Assembly: GCA_022600955.1 (NCBI GenBank)
Contig: JAHZJK010000033.1
Span: 62,001 to 126,000, forward strand
Reading direction: 5' to 3'
Source: Gammaproteobacteria bacterium
GTDB taxonomy: Bacteria; Pseudomonadota; Gammaproteobacteria; Steroidobacterales; Woeseiaceae
DNA: 64,000 nt
The notes under the pieces were generated by a model. The model was given only the letters and a program-made list of their open reading frames with translations. It was not told the DNA's origin and ran no database searches. Below are positions 18,233 through 27,064 of this stretch, piece by piece. A program made the position numbers and the translations under genes. Position 1 is the first letter of the stretch. Each line of letters opens with the position of its first letter.

Positions 18233-19900
18233 ATGGAGTTCATCGATGCACGCCGACTGACTGGACCCAGCCTGATTTTTGACGGGCCGGGTGCGATTCT
18301 TGATGTCGCCTGCACGACAGAAGAGGCAGAGCGCCTGGTGCCTGTCTGGCGCCGTAACATTGAGAAAATTCTGTCGGAGTTCGGCTGGCAGGAAACGCGT
18401 TTCGCATCACGACAGCTGCTGGGCGGTGTCAGCCTGGCATTCTCGGCACCCATTGACGCGCTATACGCCGCATCCGAAATGAATGAATGGGCCTGGGCCG
18501 CAAGCGCAGCGGAGCTTGGCGAAGCTGTCGATGTTGCAGATTTCGCTGAGGCAGTCGATGCAATCAGAAAGGCCGCTGATGAGGAGGCCAATCCAGAACT
18601 AATGCAGCTGATCGAGGACGCCAGTGCACACGACACGACCCTGCTTTGGGACGACGACGAGGTTTCGGTAGGCCTGGGCCGCGGCTCCCAAACCTGGGGC
18701 GTTCGTGAGATTCCATCCGGCCTGGATTGGGGCGACTTCTACGACATTCCGGTTGGCCTGGTGACAGGCACGAATGGCAAGACCACGACTGTCCGGCTCG
18801 CCACTCATATTGTGCGCGCGGCTGGCAAGAATGTTGGTCTGAGTTCGACCGACTGGATCGCCGTGAATGACAATATTCTTGATCACGGCGACTGGTCCGG
18901 GCCAGGCGGCGCGCGCGCAGTATTGCGACAACCGGAGGTTGATGTCGGGATTCTCGAGTCCGCCCGTGGTGGGCTGTTGCGTCGGGGATTGGGAGTTGAT
19001 CATGCCGATGCCGCTTTGATTACGAACATTGCTGAAGATCATCTTGGCGATTATGGCTCGCAGAGCCTGCTGGAGTTGCTCGACGTGAAGTGGATCGTCA
19101 GTCGCGCTGTGCGTGAGTCAGGAAAACTGATTCTGAACGCAGACGACGCGCTGTTGCGAGAGAAAGCAAAAAGTTTTGACGGCGATATCGTCTGGTTCAG
19201 TCTAGATCCTGACAATGACCTCGTCGCTGGCGAGTCGCTGGCTTTCGTATTGTGTGATGGCGAACTGCAGCGACGACAGGGTGGGAAAATCGAGGTCATA
19301 TGCCGCAGCGAGGAAATCCCGATAACGCTTGGCGGCGCTGCGAAACATAATGTCGCCAATGCTCTCGCGGCCGCTGCGCTCACCTGCTGTCTCGATACCC
19401 CGATGCAACATATCCGTGCAGGGCTGAAGTCCATGCAGCAGGACGAGAACCCTGGCCGTTGCAATGTTTACGACTTGAACGGTTTTAAGGTGCTTGTGGA
19501 TTTCGCACACAACCCGGCCGCAATGGGTGCACTGTTTGACATGGCGCAAGCGATTCCGGCGTCTCGCCGCAGTTTGTGTTTTGGCCAGGCGGGTGATCGC
19601 CCTGATGGCCTGATTCGCGAGATGACACGTGACGCCGCTCAGATTGGGCTTGATCGGGTGATGATCTCGGAGCTTGCTGCGTACCATCGTGGACGCGAGT
19701 ACGGCGACGTTTTTGCCCTAATCAGCTCTGAGCTTGAGGCGGCGGGCCTGGACCCATCCAGCGTCGAGCACCATGAAGAAGAAATGGACTCCTTCAATGC
19801 TGCGATTGAGTGGGCACAACCCGGCGACCTGGTCATAATGCTGGCGCTGGGCGGAGCCGCACCCGTTCAGGCTCGCCTTACCGAGCTGGGCGCAAAGTAA
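18233..19900 (+). CDS. Mur-ligase-only paralogue of cyanophycin synthetase
   Basis: A 555-residue protein whose residues from about 170 onward match the Mur ligase half of CphA: P-loop LVTGTNGKTTTVRLATH, ESARGGLLRRGLG, NIAEDHLGDYG and LVDFAHNPAAMG. It has no ATP-grasp domain. The first 165 residues are acidic and Ala-rich and unfamiliar to me. It starts 8 bp after cphA, so it is almost certainly in the same transcript. ATP-dependent ligation to an amino acid or to a cyanophycin end is the obvious guess. It could be a partner subunit of CphA, a primer-making enzyme or a ligase for a related polymer. Its stop overlaps the convergent hydrolase gene by 23 bp. Confidence 0.85.
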   Translation: MEFIDARRLTGPSLIFDGPGAILDVACTTEEAERLVPVWRRNIEKILSEFGWQETRFASRQLLGGVSLAFSAPIDALYAASEMNEWAWAASAAELGEAVDVADFAEAVDAIRKAADEEANPELMQLIEDASAHDTTLLWDDDEVSVGLGRGSQTWGVREIPSGLDWGDFYDIPVGLVTGTNGKTTTVRLATHIVRAAGKNVGLSSTDWIAVNDNILDHGDWSGPGGARAVLRQPEVDVGILESARGGLLRRGLGVDHADAALITNIAEDHLGDYGSQSLLELLDVKWIVSRAVRESGKLILNADDALLREKAKSFDGDIVWFSLDPDNDLVAGESLAFVLCDGELQRRQGGKIEVICRSEEIPITLGGAAKHNVANALAAAALTCCLDTPMQHIRAGLKSMQQDENPGRCNVYDLNGFKVLVDFAHNPAAMGALFDMAQAIPASRRSLCFGQAGDRPDGLIREMTRDAAQIGLDRVMISELAAYHRGREYGDVFALISSELEAAGLDPSSVEHHEEEMDSFNAAIEWAQPGDLVIMLALGGAAPVQARLTELGAK

Positions 19901-20822
19901 ACTCTGCTATCACGGTAGCTATCTGTGCCGTAGTCCCGGGAGACAGGATGTCGCCGGCGAGCACATGGTGGCTCGGGTCTCCCGGATTCTTTATCGGCAC
20001 AATGCGCTTTTCGCGAGCGTCGATCTGATCAATCGCAGCAAGTGTCGCCGTTGTTGATACAACCTGGTCGTCGGGTGAATAAAACAGCAACACGCGTTGC
20101 GATACAGATGCCGGCAGCGCTGCATTTGCACGGTCGACCGTACGCATCATTTCTACTGCCGCCGTCGTTGGATAGGTCGTGGACCAGTACTTTGCCTGCA
20201 GCGCATTATGCGCTTGCCAGCTACGCGTCTTTCCAGCGATCAAGTCCGCAAGTATTGGGCCATAGGGCCGGGTCAGCCACTGCGCGTTGCTGTCGCGCGG
20301 TGCAAAATTTGGAGATATCAGGACAAGCGTATCGACACGCTGCATCAACTCATGGCTGAGCAGCGACATCGCCAGTGTCGCACCGGTACTGGTGCCGATA
20401 ACAACCAGCTTGTCACCCAGAGCCGCACCGGTCGCCAGCGCACGCGCCGTATCGTTTAGCCAGTCTTCGGCACTCGCGTCGACCATCGGCGCGTCGCGAA
20501 GCCCATGCGCTTTGAGTCGTGCCTCAAACAGATTGGCCTCCAGGGACAGCGCGACCATCTCTGCCAGCGGCGCCGTTTCCTGTCGAGTGGCTGAGAATCC
20601 GTGAATCGCTACTACGACCCATGAGGTTCGCTGTTGATCGTCATGAAACCAGCTAACGCGTTCTTCCGTGCCTGGAATGACATTTGGGTCATCCGGTCGC
20701 TGCTGCAGATTGACGGAAATATTTTGTGGATCAAACGTCAGGCGCTCGGGCGTCATGAGCGGCGCAAAACCAAGCAGTATTATCAGTATGAGCAGCAGGG
20801 TCCCTGCCAGCCAGCGTTTCAT
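19878..20822 (-). CDS. Membrane-anchored alpha/beta hydrolase
   Basis: A serine hydrolase of the lysophospholipase/esterase-like alpha/beta fold, 314 residues. The N-terminus (MKRWLAGTLLLILIILLGF) is an uncleaved anchor or signal. The nucleophile elbow is GTSTG near residue 150, the acid is in YSPDDQVV and the His in PSHHVLAGD. The cap region is short. The start overlaps the upstream EVE-domain gene as ATGA, implying coupling. The substrate is unknown; similarity to monoglyceride lipases suggests an acyl ester. Confidence 0.82.
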   Translation of the reverse strand: MKRWLAGTLLLILIILLGFAPLMTPERLTFDPQNISVNLQQRPDDPNVIPGTEERVSWFHDDQQRTSWVVVAIHGFSATRQETAPLAEMVALSLEANLFEARLKAHGLRDAPMVDASAEDWLNDTARALATGAALGDKLVVIGTSTGATLAMSLLSHELMQRVDTLVLISPNFAPRDSNAQWLTRPYGPILADLIAGKTRSWQAHNALQAKYWSTTYPTTAAVEMMRTVDRANAALPASVSQRVLLFYSPDDQVVSTTATLAAIDQIDAREKRIVPIKNPGDPSHHVLAGDILSPGTTAQIATVIAEFTLRPAR

Positions 20823-21283
20823 TCCAGGCTCAGAATCTTGTTCCAGTGCTTCGTGGTAACCGGCATGATTGACAGTCGGTTACCTTTACGCGTCAAAATC
20901 ATGTCGTCGAGACTCTTCTCCGCCTTAATTTCGGTCAGCGTAATGTTGCGCTTTAGTTTGCGCTGGTATTTGACGTCGACAAGCAGCCAGCGCGGATTCC
21001 CGGGATCACTTTTTGCATCGTAATAGTTCGACTTCTTATCGAACTGCGTTGGATCCGGGTAGGCGGCGCTGGCGACCTTCGCGATACCCACGACTCCGGG
21101 TTGCTTGCAGTTGGAGTGGTAGAAGAACACCTCGTCGCCAACCTTCATGTCATCTCGCATCATGTTGCGCGCCTGGTAATTGCGTATGCCATCCCATGGC
21201 TCGCGTTTGTCGCGTTTCAGGTCGTCGATACTGTAAGCGTCGGGTTCGGACTTCATCAACCAATAGGCCATGGCGTTCTTCAA
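20819..21283 (-). CDS. EVE domain protein
   Basis: A 154-residue single-domain protein of the EVE/PUA-like fold, related to human THYN1 and bacterial YcfD-adjacent families. Typical segments are WLMKSEPDAYSIDDL, WDGIRNYQARNMMRDDMKVGDEVFFYHSNC and GVVGIAKV. The fold binds modified bases, such as 5-methylcytosine, or modified RNA, so a DNA/RNA modification reader role is possible. An internal ATG four codons in is the alternative start. It is coupled to the hydrolase gene and divergent from the phosphate transporter genes. Confidence 0.9.
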   Translation of the reverse strand: MKNAMAYWLMKSEPDAYSIDDLKRDKREPWDGIRNYQARNMMRDDMKVGDEVFFYHSNCKQPGVVGIAKVASAAYPDPTQFDKKSNYYDAKSDPGNPRWLLVDVKYQRKLKRNITLTEIKAEKSLDDMILTRKGNRLSIMPVTTKHWNKILSLE

Positions 21284-21395
21284 TTCTCGTGGTCCAGGAG
21301 GTCGCGCAGTTTATCATGCGAGCAGTGGCTTTTTCTAAGATAGCGTGTGTTAGGATTGCGGCTCCGAATTTGAGACCCAAAGAGGTAGTTATCGG

Positions 21396-22070
21396 ATGGC
21401 CAATGTACTGGCAAATATCTTCGGCAGTTCACCTGTTCAGCCGCTCGAAAAGCACGTAGATATCGCGTATCGCTGTGCCAAGAAACTCAATGCATTCTTT
21501 GCGGCCGCCGTCAGCGGAGACTGGGCGGAAGCCGGCAATGTCCGTGACGAGATCGAACAGCTCGAGCACGATGCCGACAACCTGAAAAAGGAAATCCGCC
21601 TGCATCTGCCCAAGAGCCTGTTTATGCCGGTGCCGCGCGAAGATTTGCTCGAGCTGCTGCTGGTGCAAGACAAGATCGCAAATCGTACCAAGGACGTTTC
21701 CGGAATCGTACTCGGCCGCAAGCTGCAGCTGCCTGCTGCTATTGCAGCGCAATTTCTGGAATTTGTCGATCGCAACATTGACGCCGCCAAGCAGGCCAGG
21801 AAAAGCGTCCGTGAGCTCGACGAGTTGTTTACCGCTGGATTTCGCGGCGCCGAGGTTGCGCTGGTGTCAGGACTAATTGAAGAGCTTGACCGTATTGAGA
21901 CTGATACTGATGACAAGCAGGCAGCATTGCGCGGTGCATTGTTTAAGATCGAAAAGTCGCTCGACCCGATAGACGCGATTTTCATGTACCAGGTGATCGA
22001 ACTCACCGGCGAAATCGCAGATATGGCGGAGCGCGTCGGGCGCCGCCTTGAACTACTTCTCTCTCACTAA
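21396..22070 (+). CDS. PhoU-like Pit accessory protein (TIGR00153/DUF47)
   Basis: A cytoplasmic, mostly alpha-helical 224-residue protein of the DUF47 family, distant from PhoU. Family segments include PLEKHVDIAYRCAKKL, IEQLEHDADNLKKEIRLHLPKSLFMPVPREDLLELL and IELTGEIADMAERVG, which carry acidic metal-cluster positions. It precedes a Pit transporter gene by 46 bp, the usual pairing, and probably modulates phosphate uptake. The spacer contains a small GC dyad (CGGGG...CCCCG) just ahead of the pit ribosome site. Confidence 0.93.
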   Translation: MANVLANIFGSSPVQPLEKHVDIAYRCAKKLNAFFAAAVSGDWAEAGNVRDEIEQLEHDADNLKKEIRLHLPKSLFMPVPREDLLELLLVQDKIANRTKDVSGIVLGRKLQLPAAIAAQFLEFVDRNIDAAKQARKSVRELDELFTAGFRGAEVALVSGLIEELDRIETDTDDKQAALRGALFKIEKSLDPIDAIFMYQVIELTGEIADMAERVGRRLELLLSH

Positions 22071-22116
22071 AGAATAACAACAAAACGGGGCACAGCGCTG
22101 ACCCCGGGAGCAGTTA

Positions 22117-23379
22117 ATGGACGCGTATTACATTTACATCGGCCTGGCAGCGGCATTTGGTCTGTTCATGGCATGGGGCATTGGTGCGAATGATGTCGCG
22201 AATGCCATGGCCACATCCGTTGGCTCCAAAGCGTTGACGATCAAGCAGGCCATTTTCGTCGCAGCGATATTTGAATTTGCTGGTGCGGTACTTGCTGGCG
22301 GGGAAGTGACTTCAACGATTCGCAAAGGGATTGTCGACGCGGACCAGTTGGCCGGATCACCCGAGTTGCTCGTCTACGGCATGCTTGCTGCGTTGCTTGC
22401 GGCTGGCACCTGGTTACTGGTTGCCTCGAAGAACGGCTGGCCCGTGTCCACGACGCATTCGATCGTCGGTGCGATCGTCGGTTTCGCGGCGTTTGGCATC
22501 GGTATGGACGCTGTGCAATGGGGCAAGGTCGGTACTATTGTCATGAGCTGGGTTGTGTCGCCAGTGACATCCGGCTTTATCGCGTTCCTGATTTACGGCA
22601 GTGTGCAGAAACTGATCTTACGTAAAGAAGATCCGTTGGCGATGGCCAAGCGCTGGGTACCTGTCTACATGTTTTTCGCAGCATTTACGATAACGCTTGT
22701 GACCATTCTCAAGGGACTGAAACACGTTGGCCTCGAGCTTAGTACACAAGACAGTTACTTTCTCGCGATTGCGATCGCTGCAGGAATAGCCGTACTGGGT
22801 GCGGTGCTCATTCATCGCATCAAGCCTGATCCCAAGGCAGAGAAGAAAGCCCACTTCCATACCGTTGAGCGTGTCTTTGGCATACTTATGATTATCACCG
22901 CTTGTGGAATGGCGTTTGCACACGGGTCGAACGATGTTGCGAACGCAATCGGCCCTGTGGCGGCAGTGTTCTCTGTGGCGAGCACCGGTGAGATTGGGGC
23001 CAAGTCCGGCGTGTCGATATACATATTGCTGATTGGTGGCGCGGGTATTGTGTTCGGTCTTGCGACATACGGCAGGCACGTCATTGCAACGGTCGGCAAA
23101 AAGATTACGCAGCTGACGCCGAGTCGCGGTTTCGCCGCTGAGCTGGCAGCAGCGACAACAATCGTAATTGCGTCGGGCACGGGTATCCCGATCTCGACAA
23201 CGCACACCCTGGTCGGCGCGGTGCTTGGCGTTGGACTGGCGCGTGGTATCGAGGCTATCGACCTGAGAGTCGTGTCGCGAATTCTTGTATCGTGGGTCGT
23301 GACGATTCCGGCGGGTGCATTTCTCGCGATTCTGTTCTTCTTCCTGTTCAGCAAGCTGCTGCCGCTGGTGGGCGCGTAA
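22117..23379 (+). CDS. Low-affinity inorganic phosphate transporter (Pit family)
   Basis: An inner membrane metal-phosphate:H+ symporter of 420 residues with about 10 spans. The duplicated PiT signature is clear: GANDVANAMATSVGSKAL near the N-terminus and GSNDVANAIGPVAAV in the second half, with VSTTHSIVGA and ISTTHTLVGAVLG repeats. GGGAG precedes the start. It lies directly after the DUF47 gene and is likely co-transcribed. The carrier probably supplies phosphate under replete conditions; no Pst genes or Pho box are visible. Confidence 0.94.
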   Translation: MDAYYIYIGLAAAFGLFMAWGIGANDVANAMATSVGSKALTIKQAIFVAAIFEFAGAVLAGGEVTSTIRKGIVDADQLAGSPELLVYGMLAALLAAGTWLLVASKNGWPVSTTHSIVGAIVGFAAFGIGMDAVQWGKVGTIVMSWVVSPVTSGFIAFLIYGSVQKLILRKEDPLAMAKRWVPVYMFFAAFTITLVTILKGLKHVGLELSTQDSYFLAIAIAAGIAVLGAVLIHRIKPDPKAEKKAHFHTVERVFGILMIITACGMAFAHGSNDVANAIGPVAAVFSVASTGEIGAKSGVSIYILLIGGAGIVFGLATYGRHVIATVGKKITQLTPSRGFAAELAAATTIVIASGTGIPISTTHTLVGAVLGVGLARGIEAIDLRVVSRILVSWVVTIPAGAFLAILFFFLFSKLLPLVGA

Positions 23380-23440
23380 GCATGCCGCGGGTCGTGCCCG
23401 GCAAGTCTGGCTTGCTCGCGTCGCGGTTGTTCGCTGACGC

Positions 23441-24772
23441 GTGGCGTCCGGTTGCCGTGAGCATTACAGTCGGACATTTGCCATCGCAATAGATCAGCAG
23501 ACAGGCACGTTGTCGCTTGGCGCGCGCCGCTACACGATGGTCATCCTGGCGATCGTGTACATGTTCAATTTTGTAGACCGGCAGATCCTTGCGATCTTGC
23601 TGCCGCAGATAAGAGATGAATTCGGTGCCAGTGATGCCTACCTTGGTTTCCTGGCGGGAACCGCGTTTGCGCTGTTCTATATAACGTTGGGAATTCCTAT
23701 CGCGCAGATTGCTGACCGCGTCAATCGTCGCAATCTGATTGCCGGTGCGGTTGCTTTGTGGAGTGCGATGACGGCTTTGTCAGGACTAGCGATGAATCTC
23801 TGGCAACTGACCCTGGCGCGTATCGGCGTCGGCATCGGTGAGGCCGGTTGCAGCCCGCCCGCACATTCGATGATCGCGGACCTGTTCCCTCCAGATAAAC
23901 GCTCGACCGCGATGGGCTTTTATACGCTCGGAATTTCCGCAGGCATCATGCTGGCATATATAGCCGGCGGCTGGGTGGCGCAAAACTTCGGTTGGCGAGA
24001 AACGTTAATAGCCGTTGGACTCCCTGGCGTCCTGTTGGCGGCCGTCGTCTGGTTGACTGTGGCTGAGCCGCAGCGTGGTTCGTCCGAAGGCCGCTCGCGC
24101 AGCTCCGCGACTGCTTCGTTCAGCGACGTACTACGATTTGTGTCGCATCGTCGTTCGTTTCTGCATATGGGCATAGGCGCCGGATTGTCGTCGTTCGTGG
24201 GCTACGCCGTAATAACCTTTATGCCAAGTTTCCTGTACCGGAGCTTCGGCATTGGGATTGCCGAGATCGGTATCTGGCTGGGTCTGATTCTCGGTATATC
24301 GGGCGGCGCTGGATTTTTCCTGGGTGGCTATATCGCCGATCATCTGGGCAAGTCAGGACAGCGCCGATCGTTGCTGTTCATCGCCGCGACAATTGTTGCA
24401 ACCACCTCATTCCTGGGCTTCATGTTCGTAGCAGACAGTTGGAGCACTGTGCTGATTGCCTTCATCATTCCTGCCTGCACCAGCAACGTTTATCTTGCGC
24501 CAGTGCTTGCGAATACACAGAGCCTTGTTGCCTTGCGCATGCGTGCGACAGCCTCCGCATTAATGTTGCTGATGATCAATATCATCGGGCTGGCGCTGGG
24601 GCCCTGGATTACCGGAATGATCAGCGATGCGTACGAAACGAGTTTCGGCGTCGAGTCGATGCGATACGCATTGCTCACTGTCAGCGCGATCGGCCTGCCG
24701 TGGGCCGGGTTGCACTACTGGCTCGCGAGTCGTAGCATCGATCAGGACCTGGCGCGCGTCGACGAGCGCTAG
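23441..24772 (+). CDS. MFS transporter, Spinster-like
   Basis: A 12-span major facilitator carrier of up to 443 residues. The first span carries FNFVDRQILAILLPQIRDEF, and the loop after span 2 carries the signature IAQIADRVNRRNLIAG, both typical of the Spinster-like bacterial group; RIGVGIGEAGCSPPAHSMI marks span 4-5. The start is uncertain: GTG 23441 lacks a ribosome site, and TTG 23510 or ATG 23537 are alternatives that still keep the first span. The substrate is unknown. It stands between the phosphate genes and the convergent polyamine ligase gene. Confidence 0.82.
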   Translation: MASGCREHYSRTFAIAIDQQTGTLSLGARRYTMVILAIVYMFNFVDRQILAILLPQIRDEFGASDAYLGFLAGTAFALFYITLGIPIAQIADRVNRRNLIAGAVALWSAMTALSGLAMNLWQLTLARIGVGIGEAGCSPPAHSMIADLFPPDKRSTAMGFYTLGISAGIMLAYIAGGWVAQNFGWRETLIAVGLPGVLLAAVVWLTVAEPQRGSSEGRSRSSATASFSDVLRFVSHRRSFLHMGIGAGLSSFVGYAVITFMPSFLYRSFGIGIAEIGIWLGLILGISGGAGFFLGGYIADHLGKSGQRRSLLFIAATIVATTSFLGFMFVADSWSTVLIAFIIPACTSNVYLAPVLANTQSLVALRMRATASALMLLMINIIGLALGPWITGMISDAYETSFGVESMRYALLTVSAIGLPWAGLHYWLASRSIDQDLARVDER

Positions 24773-24802
24773 CAAATCAAGTGAAGCGCCACATCGGCGC
24801 TA

Positions 24803-26188
24803 TCAGACAGCGCGCAGATACCAATCGATTTCGAGCTGCGTCACCGAGTTGTGGAACTTCTCCGCTTCGGCACGGCGGTTCAACGCGTAGTACCTGCAAT
24901 AGTCCTCGCCGAGGTACTGGGGCAGAATTTTGCTGCGCGCAAACTTGTCGATTGCCGCGTCCCAACGATTAGGCACTTTCAGTTTCGGCACAACATGCGC
25001 GCCTTGTTCAACCATCTTACCCGGATCGATCTTGTGCTTGATGCCATGGTGAACGGCGGCGACGATCGCCGCCATGACCAGGTACGGATTCGCGTCGGCG
25101 CCGGCGGTGCGGTGTTCAAAGCGCAAGTTACCCGCGTCCGATTCCGGAATACGGACGGAAACAACGCGGTGATTGACGCCCCAGTTGGGCTCAACGGGTG
25201 CAAACATGTCGGGCCGCAGGCGGCGATAGGAATTGGCATTGGGCGCGCCTAGCAGCGTTGCTTCCGGCATCAGCTTTAACAGACCGCCTACGGCGTGCCG
25301 CAATCGCGCTGAGAACGGTGGTAGAGAGAGCGAATCTTTGCCTTGCGAAAAATAGTTCTTGCCGTTCTTGTCGAGGATGCTCATATGCACGTGCAGGCCA
25401 TTGCCCGCATCGTCCTCGAATGGTTTTGCCATGAAACACGCGATGAATCCGTGCTTGCGAGCCGCGGCTTTGATAATGCGTTTCAACAGCACGGCATGAT
25501 CGCAGGCAAGTATCGGGTCGTCGACGTGGTGCAGGTTGATTTCGAACTGGCCCGGTGAGTACTCGGATATGGCAGCCTCGGCTGGCACGTTTTGCAGCGC
25601 GCACCAGTCATAAACGTCGTCGAGAAATGCTTCAACCTCGAACAGGTCATCAGGGTGATAGACCTGCGTACCGGGTTGTATGCGCTTGCTGCCCGGAACT
25701 CTTGGCGCGCCGACTCGCAAGTCCTTGGATTGCCCATCCAGCAGGTAAAACTCAAGCTCGGTTGCGACTACCGGGCGAAGCCCGGATTTGCGGAGAGGCT
25801 TTAGCGCGTTCTCGAGAACCGTGCGCGGATCGCCGAAAAAATTCGAGCCATCTTGTTCGACGACGCGAAACAACGCCTGTCCCATGGGCTTCTTCGACCA
25901 CGGAACCGGTGCGATCGAGCCCGGTATGAGCGTTGCCGGGAGGTCAGGGTCTCCATCGTCCTCGCCAAAGGGGACACCGGCAACGGTCTCGCCGAGAGTC
26001 GTCAGCAAGGTAGCTCCCGCGCAAAAAACGAATCCACCCTCACAGCATTTCGCGAAATCACCGGGGCGGACCCGCTTGCCTTTCAGAATTCCGCTGAGAT
26101 CAGGGATCAGCAGTTCCAGGGATTCGAACTTGCCGTGTTTCCTTTGTGCTGCCCGCAGCTCTGTTACCAGGGGGTGTTGTTTCGCCAT
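24803..26188 (-). CDS. Glutamine synthetase-like gamma-glutamylpolyamine synthetase (PuuA/SpuB family)
   Basis: An ATP-dependent ligase of the glutamine synthetase III/PuuA group, 461 residues, predicted to attach glutamate to putrescine or another amine. It has the GS beta-grasp N-domain and catalytic motifs ELEFYLL, EYSPGQFEINLHH, GNGLHVHMS and NSYRRLRPD. The ammonium-site and adenylylation-tyrosine regions of true GlnA are absent. It is divergent from the iclR gene, and the palindrome in between suggests control by that regulator. A second family member occurs at 29.8 kb, so the two ligases may prefer different amines. Confidence 0.85.
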   Translation of the reverse strand: MAKQHPLVTELRAAQRKHGKFESLELLIPDLSGILKGKRVRPGDFAKCCEGGFVFCAGATLLTTLGETVAGVPFGEDDGDPDLPATLIPGSIAPVPWSKKPMGQALFRVVEQDGSNFFGDPRTVLENALKPLRKSGLRPVVATELEFYLLDGQSKDLRVGAPRVPGSKRIQPGTQVYHPDDLFEVEAFLDDVYDWCALQNVPAEAAISEYSPGQFEINLHHVDDPILACDHAVLLKRIIKAAARKHGFIACFMAKPFEDDAGNGLHVHMSILDKNGKNYFSQGKDSLSLPPFSARLRHAVGGLLKLMPEATLLGAPNANSYRRLRPDMFAPVEPNWGVNHRVVSVRIPESDAGNLRFEHRTAGADANPYLVMAAIVAAVHHGIKHKIDPGKMVEQGAHVVPKLKVPNRWDAAIDKFARSKILPQYLGEDYCRYYALNRRAEAEKFHNSVTQLEIDWYLRAV

Positions 26189-26262
26189 GTTGTTGTTCTC
26201 ATTGGGATGTTTTCAGAAGCATCGACGATTTGTATCACCATCGCAATAGCTCGTGCGTTGTT

Positions 26263-26289
26263 ATATTATGAAACACAATTTCATTATAT
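26263..26289. promoter_or_regulatory. IclR-type operator palindrome
   Basis: ATATTATGAAA and TTTCATTATAT flank a CACAA spacer; 10 of 11 arm positions are complementary. It lies 9 bp before the iclR start and 74 bp before the divergent ligase start, the position expected for autoregulation and control of the ligase. Confidence 0.6.
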
Positions 26290-26298
26290 GGAACTCTA

Positions 26299-27054
26299 AT
26301 GCGTGATCACGCTGCTCCACAAGGCGCGCAGGCCGCTCTGCGAGCTATACGATTGCTCAAACTATTCGCCGCTGAGACATCGGAACTGCAATTGGCGGAG
26401 ATCAGCGTGAGCGCCGGCCTGAATAAGACAACAACGCATCGACTGTTGCAGGCATTGCACAGCGAAGAGATGCTTGAACGTAACCCGGCGACCGGAGCGT
26501 ACCGACTTGGCTCTGCGATGATGGCACTGGGGGTGCAGGCACTTTCAGGCAATGAACTGCGACTGCGCGCACGGCCAATGTTGCGCCGACTGGCGGATGA
26601 AACGGGTGAGACGGCCACGCTTGAGGTGCCGGTCGACGATACAATGCTGATCCTTGATGAGGTAACTACAAAGCATTTCGTCGGTGCATCCGGCAACGTC
26701 GGGACGCGCTGGCCAATTCATGCGACGTCGACTGGAAAAGCGCTGATTGCGTTCGAGCAATGCGGCGTACAGCGACTCAATTCAGACCTTACTGCATTGA
26801 CGGCCCATACAATTACCCGCCTCGATACGCTTGAAAACCAGCTAAGCGATATTCGACGCCGCGGATTTGCCGAGACGGTCGACGAACTGGAAGACGGGTT
26901 TTCGGGCGTTGGAGTCGCTGTGCGGGGCGGTATGGGAGAGGTTCTCGGCGCGTTGTCAATATGCGGCCCGACGCAGCGGCTGTCAGAGGCGCGACGAACT
27001 CAACTCGGGGCCACCTTGTGTACTGTCGCATCACGGCTGCAGCCGCGCTACTAG
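26299..27054 (+). CDS. IclR family transcriptional regulator of the polyamine region
   Basis: A 251-residue one-component regulator. A winged helix-turn-helix occupies about 10-75 (QLAEISVSAGLNKTTTHRLLQAL) and the IclR effector domain about 85-250 (GTRWPIHATSTGKALIAF, GVGVAVRGGMGEVLGALSICGP). It sits between a PuuA-like ligase gene and the carrier-hydrolase-ligase-aminotransferase-agmatinase series. A palindrome just upstream and a partial copy before the aminotransferase gene suggest it controls both. The effector is probably a polyamine or its gamma-glutamyl derivative, by context only. Confidence 0.92.
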   Translation: MRDHAAPQGAQAALRAIRLLKLFAAETSELQLAEISVSAGLNKTTTHRLLQALHSEEMLERNPATGAYRLGSAMMALGVQALSGNELRLRARPMLRRLADETGETATLEVPVDDTMLILDEVTTKHFVGASGNVGTRWPIHATSTGKALIAFEQCGVQRLNSDLTALTAHTITRLDTLENQLSDIRRRGFAETVDELEDGFSGVGVAVRGGMGEVLGALSICGPTQRLSEARRTQLGATLCTVASRLQPRY

Positions 27055-27064
27055 CGGGATCGCC

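Noticed and set aside
22087-22107. GC dyad (CGGGG...CCCCG) between the DUF47 and pit genes, considered as an attenuator
   Set aside because: It has no T-run, is only 5 bp, and overlaps the ribosome site; too weak to call.
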